Below are positions 24,011-33,026 of a stretch of DNA of 41,167 bases, piece after piece; position 1 is the stretch's first letter; each line of letters begins with the position of its first letter. The stretch covers positions 1 through 41,167 of the forward strand of contig CAILZI010000245.1 of the NCBI GenBank assembly GCA_903838675.1. Reading direction: 5' to 3'. Position numbers and translations under genes: made by a program. The notes under the pieces are model-generated. The model was given only the letters and a program-made list of their open reading frames with translations. It was not told the DNA's origin and did not search any database. This stretch comes from an uncultured Verrucomicrobiota bacterium (GTDB taxonomy: Bacteria; Verrucomicrobiota; Verrucomicrobiia; Verrucomicrobiales; Verrucomicrobiaceae).

Positions 24011-24061
24011 ATGAGGAGCTGTGGGTCTTGCGGATGGCTGTGATTTGCAGCAAGCATCGGC

Positions 24062-25492
24062 ATGGCGAAAGCGGCGCAGAATCACGATGAACAGACGATG
24101 AAGTGGGCGGATGCGCTCGCGGCGTTGAGCAGCGCTGAATTCATGGAGTATCTGCGTGGCTGCCGCTGGTTTGGTGGGAAGGCGCAAACACTGCGTGATG
24201 TGCAGTTGTTGGAGGCTTTTACTGTGGGGGATGTCGGAAAACTGATTTTGCTTCAGGTGAGTTACCTTGAAGCTCCTGCTGAGACTTATCTCTTAGCGCT
24301 GCAACTGGCGGCAGAAGGTGGTGGCTTGGTTGATGCGCTGGAGGATGAGGCGTTTCGTGCGGCCTTGCTGAAGATGATTGTTGATGAGCAGCGTCTCTGT
24401 TGCGATTCGGGTGAACTGGTGGGGATCTGTGGCGCTGATTTCAAGGCTCGGGCGAAGGAGATGGTTCAGCCGGTGCCTTCGCGTTTGCTGAAGGTGGAGC
24501 AGAGCAACTCATCCATCATTTACGCGGACCATTTTTTTCTCAAACTCTACCGCCGGCCGGAGCGCGGTGAGAATCCAGAGGCTGAACTGCTGCGCCACCT
24601 CGGCGGTGGCAAGAAGTTTGCGAATGTGCCTGGCTACTGCGGAGTCATTGAATACAAGGCGGAAGATGCTGAGCCGTGTGTGCTGGCGCTGCTGGTGACG
24701 AATGTTCCGTGTGAAGGCACTGCCTGGACTTCCACGCTAAGGGCGCTGGCTCAATCACAGGATGGGGACATTGGTGGCAGTGATCTCGATCAGGCGCGGC
24801 GGTTGGGAGAGATATCCGCGCAAATGCATCTATCGTTGGCTGCGGATGCGGCAGACGGAGATTTTACGGCCGAAGCATTCACTGCGGAATATCGGGACTC
24901 GCTTTGCCAATCCATGGGGAAAGCCACGCGGCGCATGATGCAGCTTCTGGAGCAGCAGCTGGATGTGCCTAATGACGAAGCTGCCGGGTTGCTGCTGCGT
25001 GAGCAGGAAATCCTGCGACGTCATACGGCCCTGATGGAGCACCCGATCAACGCCAAGCGCATCCGCATTCATGGGGACTATCATCTGGGGCAGGTGCTCG
25101 ATACCGGAGGCGACTTCATCATCATTGATTTTGAAGGGGAGCCCGGCAGGCCATTGAATGAACGCCGCATCAAGCATTCGCCGTTGCGTGATGTCGCGGG
25201 GATGCTGCGCTCATTCGATTACGCTGCTCACACCGCTCTCGCACAGCGAACTGAGCGTGCGGAAGCATGGGTGGAGGGTGTCAGTGGTGCTTTCATGAGT
25301 GCTTATCTGGCCACGGCCAAGGGGGCATCCTTCCTGCCCGCAAATGACCAGGAACTGCGCATGCTCCTCGAAGTCTGCCTGCTGGAGAAGGCGGTGTATG
25401 AGGTGTGTTATGAACTGAACAACCGGCCGGATTGGGTGGCGATTCCGCTGCGCGGCATCACGCGTATTCTGGATCGGAACGCGGGACGATAA
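24062..25492 (+). CDS. maltokinase-like aminoglycoside-phosphotransferase-fold kinase
   Basis: 476-residue protein resembling maltokinases (Mak/Pep2 and the C-terminal domain of TreS fusions), which make maltose 1-phosphate for glycogen-like alpha-glucan synthesis. The N-terminal cap motif LRGCRWFGGKAQTLRDVQLL is typical. The kinase C-lobe has RIHGDYHLGQVL (catalytic loop, HGDYHLGQ), then FIIIDFEGEPGRPLNERR (DFE metal-binding loop) and KHSPLRDVAGMLRSFDY. No treS or glgE is in the window, so the pathway assignment rests on family knowledge. The start could also be the ATG at 24098. It follows the xylA terminator, so it has its own promoter, and it is convergent with the M1 peptidase gene, 2 bp between stops. 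Confidence 0.85.
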   Translation: MAKAAQNHDEQTMKWADALAALSSAEFMEYLRGCRWFGGKAQTLRDVQLLEAFTVGDVGKLILLQVSYLEAPAETYLLALQLAAEGGGLVDALEDEAFRAALLKMIVDEQRLCCDSGELVGICGADFKARAKEMVQPVPSRLLKVEQSNSSIIYADHFFLKLYRRPERGENPEAELLRHLGGGKKFANVPGYCGVIEYKAEDAEPCVLALLVTNVPCEGTAWTSTLRALAQSQDGDIGGSDLDQARRLGEISAQMHLSLAADAADGDFTAEAFTAEYRDSLCQSMGKATRRMMQLLEQQLDVPNDEAAGLLLREQEILRRHTALMEHPINAKRIRIHGDYHLGQVLDTGGDFIIIDFEGEPGRPLNERRIKHSPLRDVAGMLRSFDYAAHTALAQRTERAEAWVEGVSGAFMSAYLATAKGASFLPANDQELRMLLEVCLLEKAVYEVCYELNNRPDWVAIPLRGITRILDRNAGR

Positions 25493-25494
25493 GG

Positions 25495-27834
25495 TCAGTT
25501 CTTTTTCTCCTCGTCCTTCTTTTCTTCCTTCTCTGGCTTGGTGAGTTCACGCATCGGATTGGCGGGCTTGTCATCCTTGTAGAGCTGGAATTTGCTTTTC
25601 ACCGGGCGGCGCGGCCAGAAGTTGTTTTCGACGTCAGTGTCCACGAGTTCCTGGCGGGGGTCGAAGGTGACGGATTTCAGTTCCTTTTTGGTGAAGAGGA
25701 GTTTGGCGGCTTTCTCGGTGTTGAAGCGCCAGATCTCGGCGGGGAGCTTGAGTTCTTCAGTGCTGCCGTCGGTGTATTCGACTTTCAAAATCACCGGGGT
25801 GACGAGGCCGCCGACGTTGCTGAACTCGATGAGGTAGAAGTTGTGCTTGGTTTGCAGCAGCGCGGGATCGATCTTTTCCTCCTTGAGCTCCTTGATGAGC
25901 GATTCGAATTTCTTCTTTTCGCTCGGAAGCACGGTGGCTTTGTCGTAGCTGTCGTAGAAGTCTTTCAGTTCGGGGTAGCGGTCGATGCGCTTGGAAAGCG
26001 AGTAGTTGCGCTCACGGGTTAGGGTTTTGGGCAGTTCTTCCTCCTCCTTTTTCTTCCTGGGTTTTTCGATGGCGGGATCGCGTGAGTCAAGCTGCAGCCA
26101 CTTCACCTCATCAATGGAGACATCGACATGGTCGGTGCTGTAAAACCAGCCGCGCCAGAACCAGTCGAGATCGACTCCGCTGGCTTCTTCAATGGTGCGG
26201 AAGAAATCAGCGGGCGTCGGGCGCTTGAACATCCAGCGCTTGGCATAAGTCTTGAAGGCATGATCAAAGGCCTCGCGGCCGAGAATGTGTTCGCGCAGGA
26301 TGTTCAGCGCCACCGTGGGCTGGCCGTAGGCGTTCGGGCCGAGATCGGCGATGGATTCCGAGTTGGTCATTACCGGCACGCGGTCCTTGAGGCGCATGTA
26401 GTCCGTCATGCCGCGCTCGTTGCGGCGGTGCTTCCAGTCGTTTTCCCATTCTTCTTCCGTGAGGAATTCGACGAAGGAGTTCAGGCCTTCGTCCATCCAC
26501 GTCCACTGGCGCTCGTCGCTGTTCACGATCATGGGGAAGTAGTTGTGCCCGACCTCATGAATCACCACGCCGATGAGGCCATACTTCGTCTTCTCGGCAT
26601 AAGTGCCGTCTTTTTCAGGGCGTGGGCCATTGAAGCAGATCATCGGGTATTCCATGCCGCCGATGGGGCCGTTGACCGACCACGCGATCGGATACGGGTA
26701 CTCGAAGGTGTAGCGTGAATAGACCTGAATGGTGTGGGCGATGGCGTGGGTCGAATACTTGTCCCACAGCGGCATGCCTTCTTTGGGGTAGAGCGACATG
26801 GCCATCACTGGCTTGCCATTCACATTGGCGCCTTCGACGGCCATGGCATCCCAGACGAATTTGCGTGACGAAGCGAAGGCGAAATCACGCACGTTGTCCG
26901 CCTGGAAGATCCAAGTCTTCTTGCCCTTGGGCTTGCCTTTTTCCGCCGCTTTGGCCTCGTCTGGAGTGACGATGAACAAGGGCTTTTTCTTTTCGCTTTC
27001 GGCCTGCTTCAGGCGGTCACGCTGGGTTTTCGTCAAGACGGCCTCCGGATTTTGCAAGGTGCCCGTGGCAGCCACGAGGTGATCGTCCGGGACAGTCAGG
27101 CGCACGGTGTAGTTGCCGAATTCGAGGGTGAACTCGCCGGTGCCGAGGAACTGCTTGTTGATCCAGCCGGCGTAATCCGTGTAGGCGGCCATGCGCGGGA
27201 ACCACTGCGCGATGGTGTAAATGGTGTTGCCGTCCTCCTTGAAGAACTCGTAGCCCGTGCGCGCATTGATGCGTTCGCAGTCGTTGATGGGGTAGCTCCA
27301 GGCGATCTTGAAGACGAAGTCGGCGCCGCCGGCCAGAGGCTCGTTCAAATCGAGGCGCAGCATGGTTTTCACCACGGCATGGGGCAGCTCGTTGCCCTTG
27401 GCATCGGTGAGCTTGGTGATCTTCATCTCGCCATCGTAGTCTTCGTAGGCCAGCAGGCGGTCGAGTGCTGAGTAGGTGATCTTGGACGGATCGATACCTC
27501 GCTTGGTATTCGGCACGGCCCGCGAGTCCGCAGTGTGGGAAAGGAAATTTTGATCGAGCTGCACCCAGAGGTAGGTCAGCGGGTCTGGGGAGGCATTGTG
27601 ATAGGTCACTGTGGCCTCGCCCGTGATCGTGCGCTTCACGTCATCCAGCTCGACGCTGATGTCATAGTCGGCGCGATTCTGCCAGTAGGCTGTTCCGGGT
27701 GCACCCGAAGCATTGCGCTGGGCCGAAGGCGTTGGGATCGTCGGATCGAGCTGCTGAAATTTGCCGACCGGTGCGCCGGATTCAGCAGCGGCGAGGGACA
27801 GGGCGGCGAAAAAGACAGGAATGAGCTGTTTCAT
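25495..27834 (-). CDS. exported M1-family metallopeptidase (aminopeptidase N-like)
   Basis: 779-residue gluzincin peptidase with a signal peptide (MKQLIPVFFAALSLAAAESG). The zinc site is HEVGH at 426-430 with the third ligand Glu449 in WMDEGLN, the exact HEXXH-18-E spacing of M1. The exopeptidase loop, GxMEN in typical M1 enzymes, reads GGMEYP (392-397). An N-terminal beta domain (about 50-260) and a C-terminal region rich in Lys/Glu (KPRKKKEEEELPK and the end EEKKDEEKKN) flank the core. Likely a periplasmic or outer-membrane-associated peptidase for protein use. The frame extends upstream, but the signal peptide fixes the start at 27834. Confidence 0.9.
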   Translation of the reverse strand: MKQLIPVFFAALSLAAAESGAPVGKFQQLDPTIPTPSAQRNASGAPGTAYWQNRADYDISVELDDVKRTITGEATVTYHNASPDPLTYLWVQLDQNFLSHTADSRAVPNTKRGIDPSKITYSALDRLLAYEDYDGEMKITKLTDAKGNELPHAVVKTMLRLDLNEPLAGGADFVFKIAWSYPINDCERINARTGYEFFKEDGNTIYTIAQWFPRMAAYTDYAGWINKQFLGTGEFTLEFGNYTVRLTVPDDHLVAATGTLQNPEAVLTKTQRDRLKQAESEKKKPLFIVTPDEAKAAEKGKPKGKKTWIFQADNVRDFAFASSRKFVWDAMAVEGANVNGKPVMAMSLYPKEGMPLWDKYSTHAIAHTIQVYSRYTFEYPYPIAWSVNGPIGGMEYPMICFNGPRPEKDGTYAEKTKYGLIGVVIHEVGHNYFPMIVNSDERQWTWMDEGLNSFVEFLTEEEWENDWKHRRNERGMTDYMRLKDRVPVMTNSESIADLGPNAYGQPTVALNILREHILGREAFDHAFKTYAKRWMFKRPTPADFFRTIEEASGVDLDWFWRGWFYSTDHVDVSIDEVKWLQLDSRDPAIEKPRKKKEEEELPKTLTRERNYSLSKRIDRYPELKDFYDSYDKATVLPSEKKKFESLIKELKEEKIDPALLQTKHNFYLIEFSNVGGLVTPVILKVEYTDGSTEELKLPAEIWRFNTEKAAKLLFTKKELKSVTFDPRQELVDTDVENNFWPRRPVKSKFQLYKDDKPANPMRELTKPEKEEKKDEEKKN

Positions 27835-27955
27835 GAGAAGGGCGATTCTCCAAATGCCGGGGCCAAAGGCAAGTACGTCCTGCGCGCCGAAACTGGTGAT
27901 GCGTGGTGAGTTTCTTCCTCTTGCCATCGTTTCCTGCTTCTGATTGCATCAAGCC

Positions 27956-28966
27956 ATGAACCCGCCCGCAGACTCCCTTTCCCGCCGTGACGCCCTCAAA
28001 GCCACCATTGCCTCCGTAGGCCTCAGTGCGTTGGCCTTTGAACCCGTCTGTGCGGCTCCTGTTGCAGCACCCGATGCGCGGCGTGGAGCGGTGAAGAAGT
28101 ACAAGATGCTGAAGTCCATCAACCAGTGGGCCTTTCCGTATCCTGAGCGTATGACGCTGCGTGAGTGCATGCAGCTGGCCAAGGATGCGGGGTTCGACGG
28201 CATCGAGTTGAACTACGATCTCGACAATGATCTCTCGCCGAAGCATGGCACGGCGGATTATGTGAAGATTCGCAAGATGGCGGATGAAATCGGCATCCAG
28301 ATCAGCGGTCTGTGCTCATTCCTGTTCTGGCCGTACCCGCTGACGAGCAATGATCCCGCGAAGCGGGCGCAGGGCATGGAACTGGCCGGAAAAATCGCCC
28401 AGTGTGCGCACGATTTAGGTGTCGAGAATGTGCTCGTGGTGCCGGGCGCAGTATACATTCCGTGGCGGACGGATCATGAGCCGGTGGCGAATGATGTCTG
28501 CGACCAACGTGCCCGCGAGGCTGTGGGCCAGCTGGCGAAGCAGGCGGAGAAGCTGAAGGTCTGCCTCAACATCGAGAACATCTTTTTCAATGGCTACCTG
28601 ATGACGCCCATGGAGATGAACGCCTTTGTGGACAGCTTTGGCAGCGAGCATGTGCGCGTGCATTTTGACACAGGGAACATCAGCATGTTTCAGTTCCCTG
28701 AGCATTGGGCCAAGGTGCTTGGCAAGCGCACGAAGAACGTTCACCTGAAGGAGTTCACCAAAAAGGGCACGGACTTCAGCCTCGAAACTTTCCGCCCGCT
28801 GCTCGATGGCACGACGAACTGGCCGGCGGTGACGGATGCGCTCGCAGACACTGGGTATGAAGGCTTCCTGACTTTCGAATATTTTCATCCCTATCCGCAC
28901 TACCCGGAGGCGCTGATCTACCAGACTTCTGATTCGCTGGATCGCATTCTGGGCCGAAAAGCATGA
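27956..28966 (+). CDS. Tat-exported sugar phosphate isomerase/epimerase-like TIM barrel
   Basis: 336-residue protein. The N-terminus has a twin-arginine motif, SRRDALKA, followed by a modest hydrophobic stretch and PVCAAP, so export by Tat is likely. The mature part belongs to the xylose isomerase-like TIM-barrel superfamily (AP endonuclease family 2): LAKDAGFDGIELNYDLDN, LCLNIEN-like CLNIENIFFNGYLMTP, HVRVHFDTGN and KNVHLKEF carry the metal-binding Glu, Asp and His positions. Such exported proteins are often found in Verrucomicrobia and Planctomycetes and may act on oxidised sugars or inositols; the substrate is unknown. The ATG at 27944 is an alternative start. Its stop overlaps the start of the TSUP gene (ATGA), so the two are coupled. 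Confidence 0.87.
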   Translation: MNPPADSLSRRDALKATIASVGLSALAFEPVCAAPVAAPDARRGAVKKYKMLKSINQWAFPYPERMTLRECMQLAKDAGFDGIELNYDLDNDLSPKHGTADYVKIRKMADEIGIQISGLCSFLFWPYPLTSNDPAKRAQGMELAGKIAQCAHDLGVENVLVVPGAVYIPWRTDHEPVANDVCDQRAREAVGQLAKQAEKLKVCLNIENIFFNGYLMTPMEMNAFVDSFGSEHVRVHFDTGNISMFQFPEHWAKVLGKRTKNVHLKEFTKKGTDFSLETFRPLLDGTTNWPAVTDALADTGYEGFLTFEYFHPYPHYPEALIYQTSDSLDRILGRKA

Positions 28967-29715
28967 GCTGGGAAACGATCGCGCTGCTGTTTCTTGCCGG
29001 ACTCAGTGCCGGATTCATTGACGCCATTGCAGGCGGAGGCGGATTGATCTCCGTGCCTGCATTGCTATGGGCGGGACTTTCACCGCAAATCGCGCTGGGG
29101 ACGAACAAGATGCAGGCCGTGTGGGGCACGCTGATGGCGGTGCGGAAGTATGCGAAGGCGGGGTTCGTATCGTGGCCGCAAGTGAGGCTCACGGTGTTCA
29201 TCACGTTTGTGGCAGCCTGTCTGGGTACTTGGACGGTGACTCAAGTGAGCAACGACGTGCTGAGAAAGATCGTGCCCTGGATGCTGCTGGGCATTGCTGT
29301 CTACGTGCTGCTCAGTCCGGGGCTGGGGAAAAAGGCGGCAAAGGCGCGGCTGAGGCTCGGAGCTTTTGCGTGTCTGGCGGGCAGCGTGCTTGGTTTTTAT
29401 GACGGCTTTTTTGGTCCTGGCACGGGCACGTTTTGGACTTTGGCCTGCATTTCACTTCTGGGACTTGAACTGACTCGCGCCACGGCTTTCACGAAGGTTG
29501 CGAATCTCACCAGCAACATGGCGTCGCTGCTCGTCTTCGTGGCCTATGGGCGGGTGAATTATGAAATCGCAGCAGCAATGATCTGTGGGCAACTCATTGG
29601 CGGGCGGCTGGGCGCTGGCATGGCGATTCGCCATGGGGCGAAGTTTATCCGCATCATCTTCATCACCGTGGTGCTGGCGATGGTGGCGAAATTGCTGTGG
29701 GATCAATTTGCATAA
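28963..29715 (+). CDS. TSUP (TauE/SafE) family permease
   Basis: 250-residue inner-membrane protein with about eight hydrophobic segments. It shows the two TSUP repeats: GLSAGFIDAIAGGGGLISVPALL near the N-terminus and GSVLGFYDGFFGPGTGTFW in the middle. Members export or import sulfonates, sulfite or other small organic anions; the substrate here is unknown. It overlaps the end of the Tat-exported isomerase gene by 4 bp, so the pair probably works together, possibly in movement of a sugar acid or sulfonated sugar; that link is inference. Confidence 0.88.
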   Translation: MSWETIALLFLAGLSAGFIDAIAGGGGLISVPALLWAGLSPQIALGTNKMQAVWGTLMAVRKYAKAGFVSWPQVRLTVFITFVAACLGTWTVTQVSNDVLRKIVPWMLLGIAVYVLLSPGLGKKAAKARLRLGAFACLAGSVLGFYDGFFGPGTGTFWTLACISLLGLELTRATAFTKVANLTSNMASLLVFVAYGRVNYEIAAAMICGQLIGGRLGAGMAIRHGAKFIRIIFITVVLAMVAKLLWDQFA

Positions 29716-29776
29716 TTTGCGCGTAGTTCATTGAATCCGACTGAAATTGAAGGGCGTATTTGCCTGACACTCTCCC

Positions 29777-30967
29777 ATGCCTATGATCGCTGCTCCCATG
29801 ACAACCGTCCAAACCACTGCCCAAGGGCGTCAGTTTCCTAAATTTGATCTCTCACGCCTGCTCGGCACCGTGTTCAAGCCCACGTTCGGCCGCAAAATCT
29901 GCATTCTCATCGACCTGCCGGACCTCGCTGAAGCCAAGGATTACAACTTCTTGAAAAATCCGGAACGTCCCATCCAGCAGCGTGCGCATGAGCATTTCTA
30001 CCTGGGGCTGAAAAGCGGCGTGGCCGAAGAGCTGGCGCTGAAGGGCGGTGAAATGTTTGCTTACAAGCAGACCACCGGAAGCAATCTCGATCTGCCTGAC
30101 CTTTGTGTCGATATGAGCGGCAAGGAATTGAGCCTGGAGAAGGACGTTTATCCGAACTACGACATCATCCTCTGCATCTCGACCTTCTCCGCCACCGCGC
30201 CGCTGACGGCGTTTGCAAAGAAGTACGGCTTCCGCGGTGCAACGCTGCATGGCGTGAATGACGTCATTTTGAATTCCGGTCTCGCGGTCGATTACGAACT
30301 CGTCAGCATCGATGCCGAGAAGCTACGCAAGGCGATGACGCGTGCCGATTGGGTGGAAATCGATTTCACCGTCGAAAATGGTCCTGACATGACGGTGCGT
30401 CTGGAATTGAACCGACAGGAAGCACAGAAAAGCCACGGCCTTTGCCAGGGGGATGCGCCTGACATCGCGAATCTGCCGGCAGGTGAGGTTTACTTTGTGC
30501 CCACGGGTGCGGAAGGTACTTTCCCGCTGAAATATGAAGATGGTACGCTGGGCAAGCTCACTGTCACCGGTGGTTGCATCATCAAGGCCGAACTCATCGC
30601 TGGCAATCAGAGCACGATTGATGCGCACAATGCCAAGCTTGCGGATGATCCCATGACCGGTGTGCTTGGAGAGCTTGGTTTTGGTACGCAGGTGCTGCCT
30701 GTTTCAGGGGCGGACATCCAGGATGAAAAAGTGCTCGGCACCTGCCATCTGGCGACGGGTCGTGATGACCATCTGGGCGGGCACATCACCCCTGCGCAGT
30801 TCAAGCGTCATCAAAACGCAACACACGACGACATCCTTTTCGCGCCGCACAAGACGCCTAACTTTGACATCAAGCAGACGCGCATGTTCCGTGATGGTGT
30901 GGTCACGGTCTTGAACGAGCACTTCCAGCCGTCGAAGTATCTTTTGGAAGCTTTGGCCGCCGAATAG
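29777..30967 (+). CDS. M29 aminopeptidase / NicX-like metalloprotein
   Basis: 396-residue protein that appears to belong to the thermophilic aminopeptidase M29 family, which also includes the dioxygenase NicX. The spacing of candidate metal ligands matches the family: Glu237 in GEVYFVP, Glu299 in GELGFGT, His324 in LGTCHLATG and His350-x-Asp352 in ATHDDILF, the counterpart of the usual IHWD. The ligand set looks complete, but whether it is a peptidase or a ring-cleaving or other enzyme is not determinable. It ends 8 bp before the ovothiol-type methyltransferase, so the two are likely one operon. The start is uncertain (29777 or 29798); no Shine-Dalgarno sequence. Confidence 0.7.
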   Translation: MPMIAAPMTTVQTTAQGRQFPKFDLSRLLGTVFKPTFGRKICILIDLPDLAEAKDYNFLKNPERPIQQRAHEHFYLGLKSGVAEELALKGGEMFAYKQTTGSNLDLPDLCVDMSGKELSLEKDVYPNYDIILCISTFSATAPLTAFAKKYGFRGATLHGVNDVILNSGLAVDYELVSIDAEKLRKAMTRADWVEIDFTVENGPDMTVRLELNRQEAQKSHGLCQGDAPDIANLPAGEVYFVPTGAEGTFPLKYEDGTLGKLTVTGGCIIKAELIAGNQSTIDAHNAKLADDPMTGVLGELGFGTQVLPVSGADIQDEKVLGTCHLATGRDDHLGGHITPAQFKRHQNATHDDILFAPHKTPNFDIKQTRMFRDGVVTVLNEHFQPSKYLLEALAAE

Positions 30968-30975
30968 TCTGAGCG

Positions 30976-31719
30976 ATGAACATCTACGAAACCCGTCGCC
31001 TGCTCGACGAATACCTGCTTTTCCATTATGGCCAGCCAGCGGAGGTGCTGCCATGGGAAAGCGGGCCGCGTGAGGCGCTGGGTTTCCCAGTGCGCACGGT
31101 GATGGAGCTGATCGATTTGCCGCGCACGCCTTGTGAGGCGGTGGCGCTGGATCTCGGTTGTGCGGTGGGGCGTTCGAGTTTTGAGCTGGCGAATTTTGGT
31201 GTCAGCGTGCTGGGCATTGATTACTCGCAGAGTTTTGTGGATGCGGCCGCGGCACTGGCGCTTGACGGCAGCATGAGTTATGAGCGCGTGGATGAAGGCA
31301 GCGTAAAAACGGCGCTGGTGGCTCGCGTGCCGGAGAATCTACGACGGGACCGCGTGCGTTTCGAACAAGGGGATGCGATGAACCTGCGCAGCGATCTGGG
31401 TGACTACGACATCGTGCATGCGGCGAATTTGCTCTGCCGTCTGACCGATCCGCTGAAACTCATTGAGCGCCTGCCTGACCTCGTGCGTCCAGGCGGGCAG
31501 CTGCTGCTGACGACACCTTGTACCTGGCTGGAAGAATTTACGCCGCGTGGCAACTGGCCGCAGGGCTCGACGCGCGAGTGGCTCACGTCCCTGCTGGAGC
31601 CGCACTTTGATTTGTCCAAGGCCTGCGACATGCCGTTTCTGATCCGCGAGCATGCGCGGAAATATCAGTGGAGCGTGGCGCTGGGGATGCGCTGGCGGCG
31701 GAAAGTCGAGGAGGTGTGA
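30976..31719 (+). CDS. OvoA C-terminal-type 4-mercaptohistidine N1-methyltransferase
   Basis: 247-residue SAM-dependent methyltransferase that closely resembles the C-terminal methyltransferase domain of OvoA, the ovothiol A synthase. Recognisable blocks are YETRRLLDEYLLFHYG near the start, LDLGCAVGRSSFELA (SAM-binding motif I), RVRFEQGDAMNLRSDLG, AANLLCRL, PGGQLLLTTPCTWLEEFTPR and MPFLIREHARKYQWSV. In the full pathway OvoA first makes 5-sulfinyl-histidine-cysteine, and after cleavage the methyltransferase adds a methyl to the imidazole. Here the domain is a separate gene, with no sulfoxide synthase half in the window. It is 8 bp downstream of the M29-like gene. Confidence 0.85.
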   Translation: MNIYETRRLLDEYLLFHYGQPAEVLPWESGPREALGFPVRTVMELIDLPRTPCEAVALDLGCAVGRSSFELANFGVSVLGIDYSQSFVDAAAALALDGSMSYERVDEGSVKTALVARVPENLRRDRVRFEQGDAMNLRSDLGDYDIVHAANLLCRLTDPLKLIERLPDLVRPGGQLLLTTPCTWLEEFTPRGNWPQGSTREWLTSLLEPHFDLSKACDMPFLIREHARKYQWSVALGMRWRRKVEEV

Positions 31720-31767
31720 GTTTGTGCGATTGATTCCCGCCGGCGTTTACGTCTAGGCTGGGTGATC

Positions 31768-32952
31768 ATGAAAAACGCGTTGTTATTTGCCTCACTCCTC
31801 GCCGCCTCCGTGCAGGCGCAGACACCGAACTTCAAAGAGCAGCAGATTGATGATGCCGTTGGCATCGGCTACGGGCTGGTGGTGGCGGATGTGAACGGGG
31901 ACAAGCGAACGGACATTCTGCTGGCGGACAGCAATGTGATCGTCTGGTATGAGAATCCAACGTGGAAGAAGCACATCATCGCTGAAAAGCTGACTGAGAA
32001 AGACCATGTATGCATCGCGGCGCGTGACATCAATGGTGATGGCAAGTGCGAGATCGCCGTGGGTGCCGAGTGGAATCCGGCGGACACCGTGGGCAGCGGT
32101 GCCGTGTTTTATTTGATCCCGCCTGCGGATCGTACTCAGAAGTGGGAGCCGGTGAAACTGACGCATGAACCCACGACGCACCGCATGAAGTGGGTGCGCA
32201 ACCGAGCCGGGCGCTATGACCTCGTCGTGGTGCCGCTGCATGGCCGTGGGAATGACAAAAACGCCGAGGGAGCTGGCGTGCGTGTTCTGGCCTACCACAT
32301 GCCTGATGATCCGCACAAAGAGTGGAACACCACGCTGGTGCAGGGGACGATGCACAAAACGCACAATCTCGACATCATTTCCTCACCGGGCACGGAGGCG
32401 GAAAGTCTGCTGCTCGCCGGACGCGAAGGCGTGGTGCGGCTGGATCAATCCGACAACGGCTGGAGGGAACACTGGATCACAAAGCATCCGAAAGACTCAG
32501 CCGAGCTTTTAGGTGCGGGCGAAGTACGCTATGGAGCCTTTGCAGGCGGGCAGCCCTACATCACGACGATTGAGCCGATGCATGGGGACAAGCTGGTTCT
32601 TTACACCCCGAAGCCGGAAGGTCCCAAAAACGGTGAATGGGAACGCCGAGTACTCAGCGATCAACTCGTCGATGGTCACGCCATTGCCACGCATGATCTG
32701 CTTGGCATGAACAACCGTCAGATCGTCGTTGGCTGGCGTGCACAGCAGAAGATTGGCAAGGTGGCGGTGAAGCTGTTCTGGACAACGAAAGAGGACGGCA
32801 GCGGCTGGCAAGAGACCTTCATCGACGATGGCGGCATGGCGTGTGAAGATGCCGTTTGTGCCGACCTTGATGGCGATCGCGATTTGGAGATCATCGCTGC
32901 AGGTCGTCGGAGTAAGAATATTAAGATTTACTGGAATCAGCGAAGCCAGTGA
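31768..32952 (+). CDS. exported FG-GAP/VCBS-repeat beta-propeller protein
   Basis: 394-residue exported protein with a signal peptide (MKNALLFASLLAASVQAQ). Repeated calcium-binding-like motifs of the FG-GAP/VCBS type are visible: VVADVNGDKRTDILLA, AARDINGDGKCEIAVG and AVCADLDGDRDLEIIAAG, with less clear repeats between. These build a beta propeller, probably extracellular or periplasmic. No catalytic motif is seen. I start at the ATG at 31768; one two codons earlier (31762) is possible. A GATTGATTC sequence at about 31729, like the core of the FHA upstream boxes, lies before it and may be part of its promoter. Confidence 0.8.
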   Translation: MKNALLFASLLAASVQAQTPNFKEQQIDDAVGIGYGLVVADVNGDKRTDILLADSNVIVWYENPTWKKHIIAEKLTEKDHVCIAARDINGDGKCEIAVGAEWNPADTVGSGAVFYLIPPADRTQKWEPVKLTHEPTTHRMKWVRNRAGRYDLVVVPLHGRGNDKNAEGAGVRVLAYHMPDDPHKEWNTTLVQGTMHKTHNLDIISSPGTEAESLLLAGREGVVRLDQSDNGWREHWITKHPKDSAELLGAGEVRYGAFAGGQPYITTIEPMHGDKLVLYTPKPEGPKNGEWERRVLSDQLVDGHAIATHDLLGMNNRQIVVGWRAQQKIGKVAVKLFWTTKEDGSGWQETFIDDGGMACEDAVCADLDGDRDLEIIAAGRRSKNIKIYWNQRSQ

Positions 32953-32986
32953 AATTTAAAACTTGCTTTGGGCTCTAGCTGATTGG

Positions 32987-33016
32987 TTGCACGGGCGCAG
33001 TATGTGCTCCTAGAAT
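32987..33016 (+). promoter_or_regulatory. promoter candidate for the L,D-transpeptidase gene
   Basis: TTGCAC (32987-32992), an 18-bp gap, TAGAAT (33011-33016): 4/6 and 5/6 consensus matches. The predicted start is only about 4 bp before the ATG at 33027, so the mRNA would be nearly leaderless. Confidence 0.3.
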
Positions 33017-33026
33017 TGTGATCGCT

